Source: a virus
Length of the DNA stretch: 64,000 nt
Strand: one strand, 5' to 3'
Virus record (IMG/VR): IMGVR_UViG_3300046167_000554
Span: 1-64,000 of that record
Made by a program: the position numbers and the translations under genes
The notes under the pieces: model-generated
The model's input: only the letters and a program-made list of their open reading frames with translations
The model's database searches: none
Told to the model about the DNA's origin: nothing
Shown here: positions 35,446 to 43,780 of the stretch, piece after piece
How the letters are laid out: each line of letters starts with the position of its first letter
Position numbering within the stretch: the first letter of the stretch is position 1

Positions 35446-36284
35446 TGAAACCTATTGTAATGAGACCACCACTTGGTGATGAACCTATTGAACCACGTAT
35501 AGAGAAGAATGATTCTCAGATTGAAAATGAGTGGACTGAACCAGTAGTCGATTCTTACAGAGAACCCCATTCAGATTTTAAACCTGCTGAAGGTTCAATC
35601 TTTGATGTGTTCCCTACACCTATGTTCAGAGGTTACATGGATATAGACCATGATAAGGTATCTCAAGATGTTAGGGACATGGTTAGTAAAGTAAAGGAGA
35701 GGAACGGAGACGATGTATTACGGAATTACACTACTTACTTTGATACTGATATACGAGAATCTATGTATCAATTGGATTGGTATACAACATTTGCAAATGT
35801 ACTTAAAGATACGTACATCCAATTTATTCATGGGGAATTCAACAGAAGGGTAAACCACCTAACAAGGAAAGACATTCACCTGTTTACATGGGTGAACAGA
35901 TATGAGGGAGAACATGCACATGATGTTCATAACCATATCAACTCAACAATGAGTGGAACCTATTACCCATTAGTCAATGAACACACATCACCAATCAAAT
36001 TCTATAACCCGAATACCTTACAAGGATATGCAACTACTGATGGTAGTGAACCACAAGAAATGAATGGGATAACTAGAGTGGGTGGTATTGATTTCCATCT
36101 ACAACCAATACTCGGAGAGTTCCTACTATGGCCCTCTTACATGATGCATCAAGTACCCCAGTCGGGTCGCGATGATAGTAAAAATTACGAAAGAATATCA
36201 ATATCATTTAACCTAAGTCACAATGAACCTTTACTGGATACTGAACAGGGTGATGATTTACAATATGGATTTATGCATGACTAA
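35445..36284 (+). CDS. 2OG-Fe(II) oxygenase (TIGR02466-like)
   Basis: A 279 aa protein. Iron-binding and fold motifs: FTWVNRYEGEHAHDVHNHIN near residue 147, STMSGTYYPL near 166, and LGEFLLWPSYMMHQVP near 225 with the distal His, then RISISFNLSH. It matches a putative dioxygenase family common in marine phages. First of five adjacent oxygenase-type genes. The start overlaps the preceding stop (TAATG). Confidence 0.82.
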   Translation: MKPIVMRPPLGDEPIEPRIEKNDSQIENEWTEPVVDSYREPHSDFKPAEGSIFDVFPTPMFRGYMDIDHDKVSQDVRDMVSKVKERNGDDVLRNYTTYFDTDIRESMYQLDWYTTFANVLKDTYIQFIHGEFNRRVNHLTRKDIHLFTWVNRYEGEHAHDVHNHINSTMSGTYYPLVNEHTSPIKFYNPNTLQGYATTDGSEPQEMNGITRVGGIDFHLQPILGEFLLWPSYMMHQVPQSGRDDSKNYERISISFNLSHNEPLLDTEQGDDLQYGFMHD

Positions 36285-36960
36285 AACATTTGCAATAGAA
36301 GAATTATATAAGGTCAGTGGTAAGATAGACCATACCTTTGATGGTTTCTGTATCACTATAGATAATTTCTATGAGAATGCAGAAGACCTCTATGACCATT
36401 TGATGGGTAGACAATATCCTATGTGGAAATACAATAGTGAAAGGAACACACCTAACGGAGTTGAATACAATGATTGTAGAATCGTTGACAAGATAGGACA
36501 CCCAACAAGATTACATGACAATGATATGAAAAGGGTTGAGTCTATATGTCAGAAGTATTTCCATAAAGGACATTACAACTACAATGACCTGTTAGAGTTC
36601 AACTGTTTCCAAACCATTACACAAACCGATACTAAGTTACAACACTACCCACATGTCGACTCTTCCTTTGATACATCTGATGAGTTATCAACACTTAACA
36701 TGTTGGTCTACATGGATAAAGAAGAGGATGGTGGAACTGCAGTTTATGGTGGTAATTGGATTACCAACGATGAACATCAATCACTACTCTATCCAGTAGA
36801 AGACACCTTTGACCTTGAAACTATTATACCACATAAGTTTAATAGATGTGTAATATTTCCAGGCAATAAACTTCATGGTGCATGGATAAATGATTACACT
36901 AAGTATATGGGAGATAAATGGAGATTCACCCAAGTGAAGTTTTTACACCCAACGAGATAA
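36277..36960 (+). CDS. 2OG-Fe(II) oxygenase-like protein (DUF6445-like)
   Basis: A 227 aa beta-helix-type protein with LQHYPHVDSSFD near residue 125 (HxD), STLNMLVYMDKEEDGGTAVY near 141, and NRCVIFPGNKLHGAWI near 188 (distal His). The ATG at 36277 overlaps the previous stop. It is a diverged relative of the dioxygenases around it; substrate unknown. Confidence 0.7.
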   Translation: MTKTFAIEELYKVSGKIDHTFDGFCITIDNFYENAEDLYDHLMGRQYPMWKYNSERNTPNGVEYNDCRIVDKIGHPTRLHDNDMKRVESICQKYFHKGHYNYNDLLEFNCFQTITQTDTKLQHYPHVDSSFDTSDELSTLNMLVYMDKEEDGGTAVYGGNWITNDEHQSLLYPVEDTFDLETIIPHKFNRCVIFPGNKLHGAWINDYTKYMGDKWRFTQVKFLHPTR

Positions 36961-36961
36961 C

Positions 36962-37683
36962 ATGAAAAAGATAACAAGAGCATACAACAAGACTACAGAT
37001 GGTCAACATAGTGAAGACGATAGACTAGTCATTGCAAGAAAGACACTAGATGGTGAAGAATTGTTTTGGACGAATCATACATTATTAAGAAAGGGTGTAT
37101 TGACCAAAGATGATTGCAACAAACTGATAACAATAATGTTATCAAAAGAGTTCAGTGAGTTAGATGAATCATCTTTAAAGGGTCATAGTATCGAACCAAT
37201 GGATAAGACACTACTAGATAATAACACTTCATGGAAGTATGCACATCCCGATGGTAAAGACTATATGAACCTCATACCCGATTCATATGAATTCAATGAG
37301 GCAATGGAAATAGTAATGGATACATTACCCGATGATGAACAATACGGATTGGTAAACTTTGCACAAATAATCAAATACAATACAGGAACACTATTCATTG
37401 GCACAAAGACATTGCAGATTCAAATGATTCTGCAACTGTAATATTCACTCTCAATGATAATTTCGAGGGTGGTCAATTCAACCTAGATGGAGACACTTTT
37501 AACATAGGAGAAGGTGATTCAATTGCCTTCAATAACTCAATAGATAGATGGCACAATGTAAGTCCAATAACCAAAGGAGAACGATTCTGTTTTGCAATTT
37601 GGTTTGGGATTTCAGAGGACGACAATAATGAACAATCAGACAGTGAAATGCAGTCAATGTCAGAAGGAACTTCTGATACATGA
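36962..37683 (+). CDS. Prolyl-4-hydroxylase-type 2OG-Fe(II) oxygenase (one frameshift)
   Basis: The N-terminal 145 residues run to YNTGTLF; one missing base near 37395 (ttcattgg, expected ttccattgg) restores HWHKDIADSNDSATVIFTLN, then EGGQFNLDGDTFNIGEGD and RWHNVSPITKGERFCFAIWF. This gives HxD, the GG..F strand and the distal His of a P4H-type dioxygenase. The corrected protein is about 240 aa and overlaps the next gene by 56 bases. The motif completeness across the break argues for a sequencing indel. Confidence 0.78.
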
Positions 37684-37801
37684 GATTAAATATCACACAC
37701 CACAACATGAACAACCTATTTACGTATTCTGCGATGCATATTGCAGTCACGATTGGTACGTAAAGAATAAACCGAGAAAAGATAATGCCGATAAAATTTA
37801 G
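37628..37801 (+). CDS. Small Cys-rich zinc-binding protein
   Basis: A 57 aa protein MNNQTVKCSQCQKELLIHEI... with CSQC at residue 8 and FCDAYCSHDW near 36, giving a four-Cys zinc site. It starts inside the oxygenase gene. Function unknown. Confidence 0.6.
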   Translation: MNNQTVKCSQCQKELLIHEIKYHTPQHEQPIYVFCDAYCSHDWYVKNKPRKDNADKI

Positions 37802-38027
37802 TAAAACCCAAGTAGTAGTTGCAAGAGGAACAGGTAAAAAGACCACAACCAATTATTACATGAAGAACACTTCATTGAAAGAACTCATAGAAACATTTAA
37901 CAAATCACAAGGTGTTAAAGGTAAGGGTAAGTTGAGACAAAAGATTAGTAATGAATTTGCACGTAGAAGAAAGATAGGACAACCTACTGCAGACATAGGA
38001 GTTGCACCAAGTGACTCATTGGTATAA
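37785..38027 (+). CDS. Small basic conserved phage protein
   Basis: An 80 aa basic protein (MPIKFSKTQVVVARGTGKKT, YYMKNTSLKELIETFNKSQG). The pattern MPIKF...(K)xxYYMKNT is recurrent in marine T4-like phages. It overlaps both neighbours. Function unknown. Confidence 0.65.
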   Translation: MPIKFSKTQVVVARGTGKKTTTNYYMKNTSLKELIETFNKSQGVKGKGKLRQKISNEFARRRKIGQPTADIGVAPSDSLV

Positions 38028-38661
38028 GAAACCAAGTGACCTAGAAGGTCAAGTGTTAAGTCCATTCGGCCCTCTTATCTATCAAGGTAGAATGAGTCAA
38101 GAGACTGTAGATAAAACCAATCAGTGTATTGATAAAGTCAAGGACGACTTATCACTGGACTTAGTCAGTCAGTTGGCAGGTAGAGTAGAACTTCAAAGAA
38201 GTCTACAAGAGAACATTGACCCAAGTTGCATGGATGAGATAATCGAACATGTAGAATCATTCACTGTTCAGATGGGATTACCAATAACTTCACAAGATTT
38301 TCAGATTCAAGGGTTATGGGCAAACGTTCAACAACGATATGAATACAATCCAATACATTCACATGACGGAATGTTTTCATTCGTATATTACACTAAGAAC
38401 ACTATAACACAAGAACAGGCAACAACAAACAAGTGGGATACAGTTCATGATGACACTGATGGGATGAATAAACCAATCGGTGGAAGTATTGAACTACATT
38501 ATGGAGAACCCCAATGGTGTTCTCAACCTTCATTCTTACATTTCCCACAAGAAGGAGACCTACTGGTATTTCCAGCATGGTTAAGACATTCTGTATACCC
38601 TTTCTATTGTGAAGGTGAGAGAGTAAGTATTGCAGGAAATATTCATCAACGAGAGAGGTAA
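38011..38661 (+). CDS. 2OG-Fe(II) oxygenase
   Basis: 216 aa from the GTG at 38011 (VTHWYKKPSD). Motifs: RYEYNPIHSHDGMFSFVYYT near residue 111 (HxHD ligands) and EGDLLVFPAWLRHSVYPF near 178 (distal His), then RVSIAGNI. It is the TIGR02466-like group of putative dioxygenases. Substrate unknown. Confidence 0.8.
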   Translation: MTHWYKKPSDLEGQVLSPFGPLIYQGRMSQETVDKTNQCIDKVKDDLSLDLVSQLAGRVELQRSLQENIDPSCMDEIIEHVESFTVQMGLPITSQDFQIQGLWANVQQRYEYNPIHSHDGMFSFVYYTKNTITQEQATTNKWDTVHDDTDGMNKPIGGSIELHYGEPQWCSQPSFLHFPQEGDLLVFPAWLRHSVYPFYCEGERVSIAGNIHQRER

Positions 38662-38664
38662 ATT

Positions 38665-38829
38665 ATGAGTTTTTGGAATAAATTTACAGACTGGTTAGGT
38701 TTTGAATGGGTCAGAGCAAGAGACGAGAAAGGTCGTTTCATTGCAGATGATAAATCAACACCCGACATAGACGAGTCTAAAAAGAAAGTCTACAAGTCTA
38801 AGACTACTAAGAAACAGTCTAAGAAATAA
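38665..38829 (+). CDS. Small hypothetical protein
   Basis: A 54 aa protein (MSFWNKFTDWLGFEWVRARD) with an amphipathic N-terminal helix and a Lys-rich tail (KKKVYKSKTTKKQSKK). GAGAGAGGTAAATT is the ribosome site. It precedes tRNA-Ala. Confidence 0.55.
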   Translation: MSFWNKFTDWLGFEWVRARDEKGRFIADDKSTPDIDESKKKVYKSKTTKKQSKK

Positions 38830-38838
38830 TTTAAGAGT

Positions 38839-38914
38839 GGGGTTATAGCTCAGTTGGGAGAGCACCTCGTTTGCAACGAGGGGGTCAACAGTTCGAACCT
38901 GTTTAACTCCACCA
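38839..38914 (+). tRNA. tRNA-Ala (anticodon TGC)
   Basis: A 76-base cloverleaf with encoded CCA. Acceptor GGGGTTA pairs TAACTCC with one G-U, the anticodon stem CCTCG/CGAGG encloses loop TTTGCAA, and the T-loop contains GTTCGAA. It reads GCA, the Ala codon that dominates this genome. Confidence 0.95.
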
Positions 38915-38930
38915 TTTTTAAAGTGAAACT

Positions 38931-39554
38931 ATGCAAAGAATAAACAATAAGAAGAGTGAACGAGATATAGAAGATGTCGGAGAACACATATGGGTGTTCA
39001 AAAACTTCTTTAGTGAAGACTACATTGACGAACTTCTAGATACATTCAGAATTCATGAAGAGAAAGGATTGACCTTACCACGACATGAATATGATACCCA
39101 AGATATCTCTATGAAGAAGGATGATGCAATCTTTCTTAAACACTTACCTGCTTCTATGTTCAATGTTGGGGGTGTATTAGATATCCTCGAAGGGGACGTA
39201 GTCAGACATATGGAATTTGAATACCCAATTATTAAATCCGTTTATGAAGGGTTATTTGTCAGTGGTGCAAAACTACAAAAGACATTACCAAGTGGTGGGT
39301 ATCATAATTGGCATAGTGAACACAATACAGACCCAACATCAAATAGAACACTACTTGCATGGGGTCTGTTCTTAAATACATTAGAAGAGGATGAAGGTGG
39401 TGAACTGGAATTCTTATATCAATCTAAACGATTACGTCCATTACGTAATCATTTGGTAGTGTGGCCCGCAGGGTTCACACATCTACATAGAGGTAATCCA
39501 CCTCTAAAAGGGGAGAAGTTCTTACTAACTGGATGGTTAGACTGGAACGGATAA
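38931..39554 (+). CDS. 2OG-Fe(II) oxygenase (prolyl hydroxylase-like)
   Basis: A 207 aa protein. Motifs: LPSGGYHNWHSEHN near residue 119 (HxE-type first ligands), WGLFLNTLEEDEGGELEFLY near 144, and RNHLVVWPAGFTHLHRGNPP near 173 (distal His), then FLLTGWLDW. It lies after tRNA-Ala and before the outer-membrane protein. Substrate unknown. Confidence 0.8.
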   Translation: MQRINNKKSERDIEDVGEHIWVFKNFFSEDYIDELLDTFRIHEEKGLTLPRHEYDTQDISMKKDDAIFLKHLPASMFNVGGVLDILEGDVVRHMEFEYPIIKSVYEGLFVSGAKLQKTLPSGGYHNWHSEHNTDPTSNRTLLAWGLFLNTLEEDEGGELEFLYQSKRLRPLRNHLVVWPAGFTHLHRGNPPLKGEKFLLTGWLDWNG

Positions 39555-39566
39555 TCTAAAAACCCC

Positions 39567-39595
39567 TTACACGATAAGACATTATCGGGTATAAT
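39567..39595 (+). promoter_or_regulatory. Class A promoter with internal palindrome, for the outer-membrane protein gene
   Basis: AAAAACCCC-TTACAC, 17-base spacer, TATAAT. The spacer contains the inverted repeat CGATAA-GACA-TTATCG, a possible operator. Confidence 0.6.
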
Positions 39596-39626
39596 AAGAT
39601 ATGCAATTAAGCATAAGGAGAAATAT

Positions 39627-40232
39627 ATGAAAAATATATTAATGACATTAATGTTAATGTCAACAACATCTGCATTTGCAGACGTTACAGGACATGTTGG
39701 TTACGAGAGTGACTACATGTGGAGAGGAGTATCACAATCTCAAGGTGCATCTTCATTTAATGCAAGTATCGAACTAGACACCAATGGTTTCTTTGTCGGT
39801 GCAACATATAATGATGTGGACTATTTGGATAATGATGCAACTAGTGAGAAAGACCTATACGTAGGATATAAGTTAGATGTCATGGACAATCTAGATGTAT
39901 CAATAGGTTTAATCCAATATCGTTTTGATGGTGGATTGGATAGAGTAGAAGAGGGATTTGTAAAGGTAGGATATAACAATCTTAACCTTGCATATTTCGT
40001 GGATACTGATTCAGAAGACGACTATGCATTCGTAAGTTATGACCTATGGTTCATTAACGGATTTGATGCAAGTATCGGATATGGATACCATGACGGAAAT
40101 GATGACTTCTCTATATTGAATGTATCAAAAGACATCAATAACTTTACACTAAGTGCAAAAGTTATGTTAGATGAGGCATTCGAGAATCAGACAACTGATT
40201 CTGTATCATTTGGTTTATCTTATAATTTCTAA
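39627..40232 (+). CDS. Outer-membrane beta-barrel protein (TorF/Gcw_chp-like putative porin)
   Basis: A 201 aa protein with a signal peptide MKNILMTLMLMSTTSAFA and mature start DVTGHVGYESDYMWRGVSQS, characteristic of the TIGR02001/Gcw_chp family of bacterial outer-membrane proteins. The rest alternates short amphipathic strands and ends in Phe (SVSFGLSYNF), as expected for insertion by the BAM complex. ATAAGGAGAAATAT is a strong ribosome site. Own promoter and terminator make it a self-contained unit. It probably changes the infected cell surface; receptor masking or nutrient uptake are both possible. Confidence 0.85.
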   Translation: MKNILMTLMLMSTTSAFADVTGHVGYESDYMWRGVSQSQGASSFNASIELDTNGFFVGATYNDVDYLDNDATSEKDLYVGYKLDVMDNLDVSIGLIQYRFDGGLDRVEEGFVKVGYNNLNLAYFVDTDSEDDYAFVSYDLWFINGFDASIGYGYHDGNDDFSILNVSKDINNFTLSAKVMLDEAFENQTTDSVSFGLSYNF

Positions 40233-40253
40233 GATATAAGACCATTCTAAGAT

Positions 40254-40279
40254 GGGGTGCATGTCACCCCTTCTTTTTG
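40254..40279 (+). terminator. Rho-independent terminator
   Basis: GGGGTG-CATGT-CACCCC stem-loop followed by TTCTTTTT, just after the outer-membrane protein gene. Confidence 0.82.
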
Positions 40280-40291
40280 TCTAAATACTAT

Positions 40292-40311
40292 TGTGTCACA
40301 TAAATGACACA
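40292..40311 (+). other. Short perfect inverted repeat
   Basis: TGTGTCA-CATAAA-TGACACA, 7-bp arms with a 6-base loop, in the 165-base gap between the terminator and the next small gene. It could be an operator or RNA hairpin; TGTCAC is repeated at 40328. Confidence 0.45.
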
Positions 40312-40396
40312 TAACCGAAACAATTATGTCACGAAGACTAAGTAGGGAAACCGAAGTGCAGTTGACAAAACGTTTCAACAACAACAGGAGATATCA

Positions 40397-40510
40397 ATGC
40401 AAGAATATGCATCAATGTCTGCCGAGTACCTTAAGACCCTTGCAGACAAATTTAATATCATGATGAGAGAAGGACACATAGAACATGTGTTAGAAACATT
40501 GAAGTTTTAA
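40397..40510 (+). CDS. Very small hypothetical protein
   Basis: A 37 aa helical peptide (MQEYASMSAEYLKTLADKFN) with ribosome site CAGGAG 7 bases before the ATG. Function unknown. Confidence 0.45.
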   Translation: MQEYASMSAEYLKTLADKFNIMMREGHIEHVLETLKF

Positions 40511-40521
40511 TCTAAACCCTC

Positions 40522-40551
40522 TTGACAATACCCATGTATTAGTAGTATAAT
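40522..40551 (+). promoter_or_regulatory. Sigma70-like promoter, leaderless
   Basis: TTGACA, 18-base spacer, TATAAT; six bases (TAGTGC) before ATG at 40558. Confidence 0.72.
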
Positions 40552-40557
40552 TAGTGC

Positions 40558-40904
40558 ATGGGTTTTTTAAATCTAAACAGTAGTATCCGATACGGCCCTA
40601 CGGCCCTCATGGGAAGAAACGGAAAACACGTGCATTTAATACAAAATCAAAACGTACTAAATACAACGAACTAATCTCACAACAACAGGAACTATATGAC
40701 CAAGTGATGAGAGAGGTTAAACAAGAATATCCATCATACGAGGGTATCCCTTTGACAGGTAATATTACACCTAAGAAGGAACCCATGCAATATACTGGTG
40801 AACGTAAGTTAATTGGTATTGCGACTATGCATAAGAGTAATGCAGTCCCCATCTTTGAGGACGACAAACAACATGCAGTCGATATTGCACGTATGAGAAG
40901 ATAA
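40558..40904 (+). CDS. Hypothetical protein, probably frameshifted near the start
   Basis: From the ATG at the promoter +1 the frame reads MGFLNLNSSIRYG and soon stops. A one-base shift near 40580-40605 gives RPYGPHGKKRKTRAFNTKSK and then LISQQQELYDQVMREVKQEY to the stop at 40904. The main part is basic then helical. No function is recognised. The start is uncertain because of the shift. Confidence 0.45.
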
Positions 40905-40912
40905 CTAAATAA
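40905..40912 (+). promoter_or_regulatory. Late promoter-like box
   Basis: CTAAATAA at the stop of the preceding gene, 35 bases before the ATG at 40948. Confidence 0.35.
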
Positions 40913-40947
40913 ACATATACATTATAACATATTATGGAGTACAAATA

Positions 40948-41819
40948 ATGGCAATTGAATTGGTAGTAATAAAAACTGAAGATAACGGAATTACTTCAGA
41001 CATGGTAAACAGATTAGAATTATCATTGAGTAGAGAGAGAAGTCTCATTAATGATGGTTTCAGAATGGCACGTCTGAATATACTTACAGACGACAAGACG
41101 GGTATTAAGAAAACAGAGAACATCAGATTCTTACCTTACGAGGGTAACGACAAGATTACCAACCCCGATTTCCTTAGAATACTACCACATGGTGGATTAG
41201 ACGAGACGATTAGTGAAATGACTAAGACTATCGTATTGGATGGTAACATCATTGCAAGAAACCTTATCACATCATTCCTCATGGATGGTATACCCGACAA
41301 AGGGACATGTAACGAAGGAAACTTCCCATTCACCAACGAACAAAGAGACGATATCAGAGACAATAACCTTACATGTGTTGACCAAGGTCATAACTGGTGG
41401 AAGAGTGATTCTGCAACAGTCTTTACAAGTGCATACATGGGATTCAATCAAACAGAAACCAAATACATGTACGACCTATTCATGGAAGACTCTGTTGCAA
41501 TCCAAGAGAAGTATAACACATTCCAAGAGTGGTGGGAAGATACCTTTGATGGTTTCACTACCCATCCCAAGGTAGGGCTCTCATAGGTGGTTATGCAATC
41601 AACGAAGAAGACGTTAACCTAACCTACAACAAACGATATGAAGAAGTCGTAAGACCTACTTTTCCCGAGAATTGGAGAGGAATAGGTGGTGATGAGAGTG
41701 CAAAGTATATCCATTTAGACCATGAATACAGAACCATTACCAAACAAACCAGTATCCTAATATTAGAAGGGGAAGACGACCCTTCAACAGATAGATACCT
41801 TGAACTATGGATTCTCTAA
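40948..41819 (+). CDS. Hypothetical protein with one frameshift
   Basis: The first 210 residues (MAIELVVIKTEDNGITSDMV...) run to a stop at 41586. A one-base shift in AGGTAGGGCT near 41573 continues as GALIGGYAINEEDVNLTYNK to 41819, about 290 aa in total. A Trp-rich segment (CVDQGHNWWKSDSATVF, TFQEWWEDTFDGF) lies near 150-205. No family is recognised. ATTATGGAGTACAAATA precedes the ATG, so it has a normal ribosome site. Confidence 0.5.
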
Positions 41820-42407
41820 ACAGACCCAAGATAGATTCAGACCTATACTATTACCAGTCTATACAAAAGGAATTTCTAACCCCTCATGAGTGTAACGTCA
41901 TTCGTGAGGAGTTATTCAAACACGAAGAAGAAGTCCTTAGTATACCCCAAGAACCAATACATGACCAAGACTATGAAGGTCTCACACGTCAACATAGAGT
42001 CTTCAACTGGTTAACCAATCCAAGGATATCACGTCTAGGATTACCTAACAAACTATTTCAGATAGAACCCTTCAACACATGGGATTCTGCATACATCCAA
42101 TGTTGGGGGAACATACTACGACAAGGGGAGAAACTACAAGAACATTGTCATAGAGGAGACCACGACAACTGGGTATACTCTCACGACACGAGGGAAATTC
42201 CAACAGAGAACATTCAGATGGGCCGTCAACATCTTCATATCGGGTCATACGGATACAGGTACGACCATAGAGGGAAAGAAACACGAGAATAGTATCGGAG
42301 AAGTCACTGTATTCGGTGAGTGTGTCTTACATGAGGTAAAGACGAACTTCCATCAACAACCAAGGGTCAGTATGGCATTCGACCTATACAACCAAGATTA
42401 CCCCTAG
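41807..42407 (+). CDS. 2OG-Fe(II) oxygenase-like protein (frameshifted)
   Basis: The N-terminal part (MDSLNRPKIDSDLYYYQSIQ... QCWGNILRQGEKLQEHCHRG) supplies the HxH/HRxD iron-site region near residue 100-125. Between about 42180 and 42225 the frame must change. The second frame reads AVNIFISGHTDTGTTIEGKK, then EVTVFGECVLHEVKTNFHQQ with the distal His and PRVSMAFDLYNQDY to 42407. The two parts together give a typical dioxygenase of about 200 aa. Confidence 0.65.
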
Positions 42408-42762
42408 TCATACCAAAGAAGACCAAAAACTCAAGAATCAACCATGGAGATTCATTCATTTCTCCAACCCATTCATCAAACAAACCCCATAGAATCAACG
42501 TTTAGAATATAATTCCTCGGAGTCATATCAGAGGATGAATATAATGTGTGTAGTAGTGTGCAGAAGTGTGTAATTATATTCGTATTTGAGATGGATGAGA
42601 GAAAGACGAATAAAACGACTTTAGGTGGTGTTGTTCGGAGACCTAAACACGAGTTTTAGTGAGGAGTCAAGTGGGTCGAGAGGGTCGTCACACGTCTCTG
42701 AGGGTCTTAGAACGTCTGAGAGGGGTCTCTGAGATGCAGTGCCAGTAAGGGTTTCAGAGGTG
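42408..42762 (+). other. 355-base low-coding region with short G-rich repeats
   Basis: No convincing gene is seen; the longest ATG frame (42591-42659, MDERKTNKTTLGGVVRRPKH) lacks support. The last 100 bases are unusually G-rich for this genome. They hold repeated words ACGTCT (42694, 42712), CTGAG/TCAGAG and GGGTCTTAGAACGTC, which recur in the gap at 43.6 kb. The region ends in a strong promoter. Confidence 0.6.
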
Positions 42763-42792
42763 TTGACAGTGTCCCTCACTTTTTGTTATACT
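42763..42792 (+). promoter_or_regulatory. Sigma70-like class B promoter
   Basis: TTGACAGTGTCCCTCACTTT..., 18-base spacer, TATACT, then ATGTATATA and the ATG at 42802. Near-identical cassettes occur at 43209 and 55641. Confidence 0.8.
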
Positions 42793-42801
42793 ATGTATAT
42801 A

Positions 42802-42930
42802 ATGAGTAAGACAAGAAAAACCCTAAGAAGACTAGACATTTGGTTCTGTAACAGTTCATTCTGTTGTTTCCTATGTATGTTTGGTATCCCTATGGGTCTT
42901 ATCACTCTAGTAGGAGTATTGACATCATAA
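42802..42930 (+). CDS. Small membrane protein
   Basis: A 42 aa peptide with a Cys-rich hydrophobic core (FCNSSFCCFLCMFGIPMGLI). The ATG lies 9 bases after the -10 box, giving a leader of only about three bases. Probably an early host-interaction peptide; function unknown. Confidence 0.5.
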   Translation: MSKTRKTLRRLDIWFCNSSFCCFLCMFGIPMGLITLVGVLTS

Positions 42931-43111
42931 TGAATTAGTTAACGTAACAGGAAAATCCCCTAATTGCCTGTGACCATGGGGTGGAGAGAGGAGACAAGTG
43001 AGTCGTCTTAGTTATTGTTCTTCCCTTCATAGTAGTAGAGTAAGACTAAGGACACGAGAATCAGAGAATGAAACATAAGAACCCTCTCTGATTTGTTGTA
43101 TCTAGGGCTGC
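42931..43111 (+). other. Low-coding region between promoters
   Basis: No supported gene. It contains imperfect complementary words around GTCGTCTTAGT and GACTAAGGAC that could fold, and AGAACCCTCTCTGATT. It continues the non-coding character of the preceding gap. Confidence 0.5.
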
Positions 43112-43141
43112 TTGACAATGACCCTCATAAAATGGTACACT
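43112..43141 (+). promoter_or_regulatory. Sigma70-like class B promoter with no clear gene
   Basis: TTGACAATGACCCTCATAAA..., 18-base spacer, TACACT. Downstream only tiny frames start: ATG at 43151 (5 codons), and 43159-43200 (MHVKNLCGNILDA). It may drive a small RNA or the gene at 43248. Confidence 0.7.
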
Positions 43142-43208
43142 AGTGTTATAATGGGGGAATGCATGTGAAAAACCTGTGCGGGAACATTCTTGACGCATAA
43201 GAAAGTAC

Positions 43209-43238
43209 TTGACAGTGACTCGTATTATTTGGTATACT
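43209..43238 (+). promoter_or_regulatory. Sigma70-like class B promoter
   Basis: TTGACAGTGACTCGTATTAT..., 18-base spacer, TATACT, ATGTACATA, then ATG at 43248. Confidence 0.78.
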
Positions 43239-43247
43239 ATGTACATA

Positions 43248-43457
43248 ATGGAGAAAGAGATGAACAACGGAATAATAGGTACTCACCTTGCAACCAATCA
43301 ACCCATAGAGATAGAACTGAACGAACAAGAGATGGAGTTAGGTCTATACAAGAGTGTTACTGGTGAAGAGAAGTGGGACACTATGTGTGCATTGGTACTT
43401 GAACGAACAGGTATAGAGATTATCGGACAGATAGAGATAGACTACATGGTAGGTTGA
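43248..43457 (+). CDS. Small hypothetical protein
   Basis: A 69 aa acidic protein (MEKEMNNGIIGTHLATNQPI, CALVLERTGIEIIGQIEIDY). The ATG lies 9 bases from the -10 box. Probably early expressed; function unknown. Confidence 0.55.
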   Translation: MEKEMNNGIIGTHLATNQPIEIELNEQEMELGLYKSVTGEEKWDTMCALVLERTGIEIIGQIEIDYMVG

Positions 43458-43479
43458 TGGAAATAAACATGTTTTCCAC

Positions 43480-43508
43480 TAGACAGATAGGGAGAGAAGT
43501 GTTATAAT
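43480..43508 (+). promoter_or_regulatory. Sigma70-like promoter for a long leader or small RNA
   Basis: TAGACA, 17-base spacer, TATAAT, about 290 bases before the next gene. Confidence 0.6.
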
Positions 43509-43514
43509 AGATGT

Positions 43515-43780
43515 ATTAAAGGGTTTACCACGGAGTTACCTTTATATTATGTGTCCAGTGAAGTCCGTGGGGGTTGTTACCGAAAGCACGTGAGGGAATG
43601 AGAAGTCCCTCTCCTTTAGAGCACGCTCTAGCACGTCTTTGTACGTCTCAGAGGGGTAAGGGTAGGGGTATGTGTCTCAAAACGTCTTAGAACAGTACTG
43701 AGGGACTCCTAGAGAGCTGTGAGAACGACTCAACCCCCCATCCAATTATCTGTGGAGAGACGTATCTATAGGACACTTAA
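43515..43780 (+). ncRNA. Candidate structured RNA or long 5' leader
   Basis: Downstream of the promoter at 43480 there is no gene until 43801. The stretch holds a long-range helix CCACGGA (43529) / TCCGTGG, a compact hairpin TAGAG-CACG-CTCTA, four ACGTCT words, and G-runs (GGGGTAAGGGTAGGGGTA) unusual for this AT-rich genome. It shares words with the gap at 42.6-42.75 kb. It ends near an oligo-T tract (AATTTTTTTTTGGGG). It could be a regulatory RNA, an origin-related element or a leader of the next gene. Confidence 0.4.

Noticed and set aside
40326-40460. Frame MSRRLSRETEVQLTKRFNNN before the 37 aa gene
   Set aside because: No ribosome site; overlaps the better-supported small gene at 40397 that has CAGGAG upstream.
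42591-42659. 22-codon frame in the low-coding region (MDERKTNKTTLGGVVRRPKH)
   Set aside because: Weak start signal and too short to support.
42679-42740. CRISPR-like or tandem repeat array
   Set aside because: The ACGTCT and CTGAGGG words are short, imperfect and unevenly spaced; there is no repeat-spacer pattern.
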